Source: JBGTGG01 sp964398945
GTDB lineage: Bacteria; Bacteroidota; Bacteroidia; Cytophagales; Cyclobacteriaceae
Direction: 5' to 3'
Assembly: GCA_964398945.1 (NCBI GenBank)
Contig: CAYNOT010000001.1
Coordinates: forward strand, 272,747 to 336,746
Length of the DNA: 64,000 nucleotides
The notes below the pieces were generated by a model. The model made no database searches. It saw only the letters and a list, made by a program, of their open reading frames with translations, and had not been told where the DNA came from. Of the stretch, positions 60,956-64,000 are shown piece by piece (position 1 is the stretch's first letter; each line of letters begins with the position of its first letter). The position numbers were made by a program, and so were the translations under genes.

Positions 60956-62641
60956 TTATTCATATTTACCTCTTAGTTCTTTTATCACAGCACTTATTAA
61001 AATATCACCTCTTAAATCGGCATATTTATCAGCAATAGAATATCGGGCTCCTTTAATCTTACCTTCTACTTTCAGCACGGCATCTTCCATTAGTTTCATC
61101 TTCAAATAGTTTATCTGATTTCTTGATAGAGAGTCTTTCAATAAATCTTCTAAATCTCCAATCTTCAAAGCATTTCCCTGCAATGCCAAAACAATGAGTT
61201 CTATCTCTTTTGCCAAATACCTTTTACCAATTTTCAAACCGTCATTTACTAAAGCATGGTATTCTTGCGATAAAGTGTATCGGTTGGTATGTCCCGAAAT
61301 TTTTTCAATCAACCCTGATTTTTCCAATTGGCTGACGATTTCAGCTTTTAGGTGCTGAAAAATACCGTTGCGGATTTTGCATAGAGTAATGATTTGCTCT
61401 ACGCCTAACTTGGGCTCTTTTTCGCTGTTTTGGTATTGGCTGATGAAAATATGAAAAGCCTTATCAATGATTTCGGTTCTCAGGGTGAGTGACACCTGAA
61501 ACATATCCGAATTCTTATAGTCCGGTTCGGCCTTGCCTTCGGATAGGGTTATGGAGAAAATTTTATCTACGCCCTGACCGCTGCGTTCTACCAGTCCGGT
61601 CTTTTCCAAAATTTCAGTCATTAAGCGGCTTCGTGGTGTGCTGCTTACGGTGAGTATATTTTCTATGGTTACCCCTTTTGGGAAGCCGCCCGGATTGGCA
61701 ATGATAATTTTATTGGGGTATTGTTTAATCACAACTTCGCTGGTGATGGTATAATCCCTGTGGGCAATAGCATTCAAAACAGCTTCGCGAATCACCTCTT
61801 CGTTGAAATCATACAAATCAAAAATGTAGGCCCCTGACTGTACCGGATATTTTTTATTTAGGGTAGGTTGATTAATCAGTCTCCAAATGCTTTCAATGGC
61901 TATAAACAAAGGCTCATCGATTACCTCACGGGAATCATGATGAATTTGTGCTTCGCTGTTGCGAAACTCCCAAATGGTTTTGCTTTGGGGCAGTTTAGCA
62001 TGAATGATTTCCTTTTTTCCCAACAGTACCAAAGCAGCATAATTGAGTTTTCCGCTTTCCAGCAGTTTTAAATCGGTCAATACCTGCCCGGTGCTGAGTT
62101 GCAGAAAGCCCGGATTCTTTTGCTTGCGGGCATAGCTTTCTTTCATTTTTTTGATGGCCGTTTCATCCAAATCGTCAATACTGATGCCATCGCAAATCTT
62201 AGCTGAGAAGTCGGGTTCTTGTTCCTGAATAATGGAGAGATACATTTCTTCCGACATTCTATCCAAACCATCGCCAATCCTCATTAGCGGAACATCATTA
62301 AAATATAACGGCTTGCCAACCGGGCGAGATGGAATTTTTATTACCAATACTCGATTGCTTCCTTCAAACAAAACTTCTGTTTGAATTCTTACACCGGTAT
62401 CACGATATACGTCCTGTTCTAACTGGCCTTCTCTACCTTCATAAGCTTTAGAACCACAAACATGGTGTGGGTGTGCATCTTTCAAACCAAATACTAAGTA
62501 ACCGCCTTTTTCATTGGCAAACGCTACGGTATAACCCAGCACACTTTTTCGGCTGCTGTTGTAGGCATATTGATTTTTTGCCTCTTTAAACTCAACCTTA
62601 TCTTCGCTTTCTTTAAGCTGTTTTAATTCCGCTATTGTCAT
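60956..62641 (-). CDS. AlbA_2/Schlafen-type ATP-binding protein in the restriction operon
   Basis: 561 residues. The N-terminal AlbA_2 domain (~1-140) has EFKEAKNQYAYNSSRKSVLGYTVAFANEKGGYLVFGL and the later GKPLYFNDVPLMRIGD; the middle (~275-365) is a HATPase_c_4 region with EVIREAVLNAIAHRDYT (N-box), PNKIIIANPGGFPKGVT and GLVERSGQGVDKIF. The C-terminus contains winged-helix-like regions. Such proteins are often annotated as RecG-like DNA-binding regulators and are common as accessory genes between type I restriction genes; related proteins take part in defence, but a role here is inference. The hsdR start copies flank it on both sides. Confidence 0.88.
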   Translation of the reverse strand: MTIAELKQLKESEDKVEFKEAKNQYAYNSSRKSVLGYTVAFANEKGGYLVFGLKDAHPHHVCGSKAYEGREGQLEQDVYRDTGVRIQTEVLFEGSNRVLVIKIPSRPVGKPLYFNDVPLMRIGDGLDRMSEEMYLSIIQEQEPDFSAKICDGISIDDLDETAIKKMKESYARKQKNPGFLQLSTGQVLTDLKLLESGKLNYAALVLLGKKEIIHAKLPQSKTIWEFRNSEAQIHHDSREVIDEPLFIAIESIWRLINQPTLNKKYPVQSGAYIFDLYDFNEEVIREAVLNAIAHRDYTITSEVVIKQYPNKIIIANPGGFPKGVTIENILTVSSTPRSRLMTEILEKTGLVERSGQGVDKIFSITLSEGKAEPDYKNSDMFQVSLTLRTEIIDKAFHIFISQYQNSEKEPKLGVEQIITLCKIRNGIFQHLKAEIVSQLEKSGLIEKISGHTNRYTLSQEYHALVNDGLKIGKRYLAKEIELIVLALQGNALKIGDLEDLLKDSLSRNQINYLKMKLMEDAVLKVEGKIKGARYSIADKYADLRGDILISAVIKELRGKYE

Positions 62642-62648
62642 GATCCTG

Positions 62649-62720
62649 CTATTTTAAATCCGGAATCTGCAAAGCAGGTATCTGGCTGATGTGGTCTTCT
62701 TTGAATGATGGTGTTTCCAT
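62649..62720 (-). pseudogene. Truncated copy B of the hsdR start
   Basis: METPSFKEDHISQIPALQ is identical to the first 18 residues of HsdR, then the reading frame leaves the match and ends (IPDLK) at TAG 62649-62651. The stop lies 7 bases before the AlbA-type ATG, so the relic functions as a leader. The 54-bp match is exact (62667-62720 versus 60619-60672). It can no longer encode a subunit. Confidence 0.85.
62667..62720 (-). repeat. hsdR 5'-end repeat, copy B
   Basis: 54-bp exact copy of 60619-60672, ending at the ATG of the relic reading frame. It lies 26 bases upstream of the AlbA-type gene start. Confidence 0.9.
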
Positions 62721-62838
62721 GTGCAAAATATTGGTTATCAATGCTTTATATACTGTTTTTGATTATGTAACACAAAATCAAAACAGAGTGTGTATCTTCG
62801 TGCCAAGACATACGGACCGGGGTGTCCCCGATCGGCAG

Positions 62839-62870
62839 AAAGCTCAGCGAAAGTTGGGCTTTTTGTTTTA
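62839..62870 (+). terminator. Plus-strand hairpin with T-run in the gap beside the DUF3800 gene
   Basis: AAAGCTCAGC (62839-62848) and GTTGGGCTTT (62853-62862) form a 10-bp stem (two G-T pairs) with a GAAA loop, followed by TTGTTTT. TATCTTCG (62793-62800) resembles a -7 element, so a short plus-strand RNA of about 65 nt may run from ~62807 to 62870, antisense to the 3' end of the DUF3800 gene. The gap 62721-62867 otherwise holds nothing recognised. Confidence 0.5.
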
Positions 62871-63602
62871 TGGATAAATTTTGAGTCCATACCGTTTTCC
62901 TTTCTTCGTATATATTTTGTGTTCAATCAATTCAAAGGCAGGGTTAGACCGTTGAGGTTCCAATACAAAACGGGCAATGGGGTACGCTACAAGATCGGCT
63001 AATTGTAGCCCGTTGATATTTTCATTTTTGCTTTTAAAGACAATGTTGAGTTGATAGCCGGCAAGGCGTTGTGCGTTTACAAAGCCTGTTCCACGCGCCA
63101 GCAAACGTTGAAAATGCTCATCCAGTTTTTTGTCTTCTTTCCTTCCTCTTCGTTCAATTACAATTTCAAGTTGCTTACCCTGTTGGTTTTCATCATCCAG
63201 AAAAAAGATGGCCCGCTCAATGATGAATGACAGGGCAAGTTCATACACATCGTTGGACAATCTTCCAAACCGTTTTATATAACGATCTTTTTTAATGGCT
63301 GAGGCAAACACTGCATACCGGTGTTTGCTTATTGTTGCGTTCAGATTTTCATAAAACCATTTCTTTTTATCGAGGTCAAAGAGAACACTGAATTCTTTTT
63401 CGCATTTGCGAATATCCCTGGAATGAAATATGACCTGCTTATCTCCCCAAAGCGAATGCTTAATGGTGTTCATTGACTGCCTGATATTTTCATATTCAGT
63501 AGCAGAAACCAAAACCCCGCAAAGCAGGAAAACCGGGAAACCGGGATTGATCGTTGTCAATCCATGATCACCGCTTTCATCTATGTAGAGGTAGTATTTC
63601 AT
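62868..63602 (-). CDS. DUF3800 family protein
   Basis: 244 residues. The family's hallmark DES triad is MKYYLYIDESGDHGL at the N-terminus, with the second conserved block GLQLADLVAYPIARFV near the C-terminus and a middle ERAIFFLDDE / VIERRG(R) region (fold thought to be RNase H-like). Its function is unknown, but DUF3800 genes are frequent in mobile and defence-linked regions. It lies between hsdR-start copies B and C on the same strand. Its ATG overlaps the stop of the hsdR-like relic upstream by 4 bases. Confidence 0.88.
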   Translation of the reverse strand: MKYYLYIDESGDHGLTTINPGFPVFLLCGVLVSATEYENIRQSMNTIKHSLWGDKQVIFHSRDIRKCEKEFSVLFDLDKKKWFYENLNATISKHRYAVFASAIKKDRYIKRFGRLSNDVYELALSFIIERAIFFLDDENQQGKQLEIVIERRGRKEDKKLDEHFQRLLARGTGFVNAQRLAGYQLNIVFKSKNENINGLQLADLVAYPIARFVLEPQRSNPAFELIEHKIYTKKGKRYGLKIYP

Positions 63603-63781
63603 TTCACTTTCAATCTTTTCTTTCCCGTTGATGACTGCTGCATTGGCGACAAATACTGATACCCCAGCTTTTGCAGCAACTGCAAAGCAGGTATCTGGCT
63701 GATGTGGTCTTCTTTGAATGATGGTTTTCCATTTAATTTTCTTTTACATCGCCTTCCTGATGTCAGGAAAGGATAGTTCAT
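63599..63781 (-). pseudogene. Diverged copy C of the hsdR start fused to an upstream frame
   Basis: A 60-residue frame. After an unrelated head (MNYPFLTSGRRCKRKLNGK) it reads PSFKEDHISQIPALQLLQKL as in HsdR, then YQYLSPMQQSS where HsdR has YKYLSPDEALE, so the match decays after about 30 residues and ends with a stop. Relative to the intact gene one base is missing beside the original ATG, so the old start is out of frame. It overlaps the DUF3800 ATG by 4 bases (ATGA) and is a relic. Confidence 0.8.
63659..63732 (-). repeat. hsdR 5'-end repeat, copy C
   Basis: 67-bp exact copy (63659-63725) of 60598-60664, then TTTCCAT after a 1-bp deletion. It lies just upstream of the DUF3800 gene. Confidence 0.9.
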
Positions 63782-63784
63782 GAA

Positions 63785-64000
63785 TTAAAAATTATCCCCC
63801 TTCCAGTTTTTTGGATTGTTAATTATGTATTCAGAAATGCGTTGATAGGATTGTTCATCACGAATGATATGTTCGTGATAATTGCGTTGCCATAATTTTC
63901 CGTTGAATGGTATCCAACCCAATTGTTTTACCCCGCGGATGTATTCCACCGTTACAATGGATTGAAATGCCCCCACCATATCACCAACGGTTTTGGGTTT
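63785..64000 (-). mobile_element. REP-associated tyrosine transposase (RAYT/Y1-type), C-terminal part, runs off the right edge
   Basis: The frame is open from a stop at 63785 to the window edge. Reading leftwards, it has KPKTVGDMVGAFQSIVTVEY, then IRGVKQLGWIPFNGKLWQRN, then NYHEHIIRDEQSYQRISEY and IINNPKNWKGDNF. This is the typical C-terminal end of Y1/RAYT transposases (NYxEHIIRxE...ISEYIxxNPxxW), with the conserved Tyr/His pair. The N-terminal HUH motif would be beyond 64000. RAYTs move REP/REPIN elements; a REPIN-like element lies at 26410-26578, but no proof links the two. There are 3 bases between its stop and the upstream end of copy C's frame. Confidence 0.8.

Noticed and set aside
60679..60963. 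94-residue reading frame before hsdR
   Set aside because: Its translation is leucine-rich and unlike any family; another frame over the same DNA has much better protein-like composition, so it is treated as a shadow.
62689..62877. 62-residue plus-strand frame with Cys/His residues
   Set aside because: It covers hsdR copy B, the gap and the terminator hairpin; the reading frame is incidental.

Overview
The window reads as chromosome from a Bacteroidetes member, most likely the Cytophagales. The evidence is: proteins ending in T9SS-type C-terminal sorting domains (30102-31796, 54297-55775); a PadR regulator coupled to an FtsX permease with an N-terminal permease-prefix segment; a BlaI/M56-peptidase pair with TonB-C domains; DUF1800/DUF1501, DUF1080, DUF2911 and DUF4159 proteins; an SSS symporter next to a PIG-L deacetylase; and promoter-like elements of the Bacteroidetes form (TTTG, about 19-21 bp, TAnnTTTG). 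No rRNA or tRNA gene was seen.

Layout. 1-3 kb: possible gene remnants, then a leftward MerC-type membrane protein, a methyltransferase and an AraC regulator. 3-8.6 kb: padR-permease pair, a TPR protein and a MORN-type lipoprotein. 8.6-16 kb: thyA, an LpxH-like phosphoesterase with an MJ1255-type glycosyltransferase, a lone response regulator, a DUF4159 protein, and a BlaI/M56 signalling pair with an operator-rich promoter. 16-28 kb: TlpA-like lipoprotein, gatB, alaS; divergently two M23 peptidases, a CapA protein, a MerR-type regulator and dprA; then a nested-palindrome (REPIN-like) element, a TPR protein and an HMG-CoA lyase. 28-38 kb: DUF1800-DUF1501-barrel-lipoprotein cluster, murB, an unannotated short transcript unit at 35.07-35.26 kb, dCMP deaminase, and a run of exported proteins. 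38-44 kb: PIG-L deacetylase, an unannotated 38-residue membrane protein and an SSS symporter in one leftward operon; galE. 44.5-56 kb: a large vWA protein; six 28-bp palindromic repeats in front of a SatD-like/DUF3307 operon; an Omp85-like barrel, pectinesterase, a second MJ1255-type glycosyltransferase, a gamma-glutamyltransferase-like enzyme and a T9SS-secreted glucanase-like hydrolase. 56.3-64 kb: an accessory/defence region with a truncated dihydrofolate-reductase-like gene, a hairpin-rich scar, a YgjP-type metalloprotease, type I restriction subunit HsdR, an AlbA_2/Schlafen-type ATPase, a DUF3800 protein and a RAYT transposase fragment at the edge. The hsdM and hsdS genes are not in the window and would be expected to the right.

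Most interesting signals. (1) The palindrome array upstream of satD/DUF3307: six TATCAC-N8-GTGATA sites on one DNA face spacing (28 bp), the last lying between promoter-like elements, directly before a gene with a C-terminal helix-turn-helix. (2) Three copies of the 5' end of hsdR, each bordering one accessory gene (AlbA-type, DUF3800), which suggests repeated insertion at the hsdR start. (3) A compact promoter/short-ORF/terminator unit whose 31-codon frame is interrupted by one extra A in an A8 run. (4) The 169-bp nested palindrome together with a RAYT remnant. (5) A BlaI-type promoter with two exact AACTAA-N4-TTAGTT dyads.

All calls come from reading the sequence and protein motifs; no database search was run. 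Start sites were moved downstream where a signal peptide, family length or promoter position argued for it.
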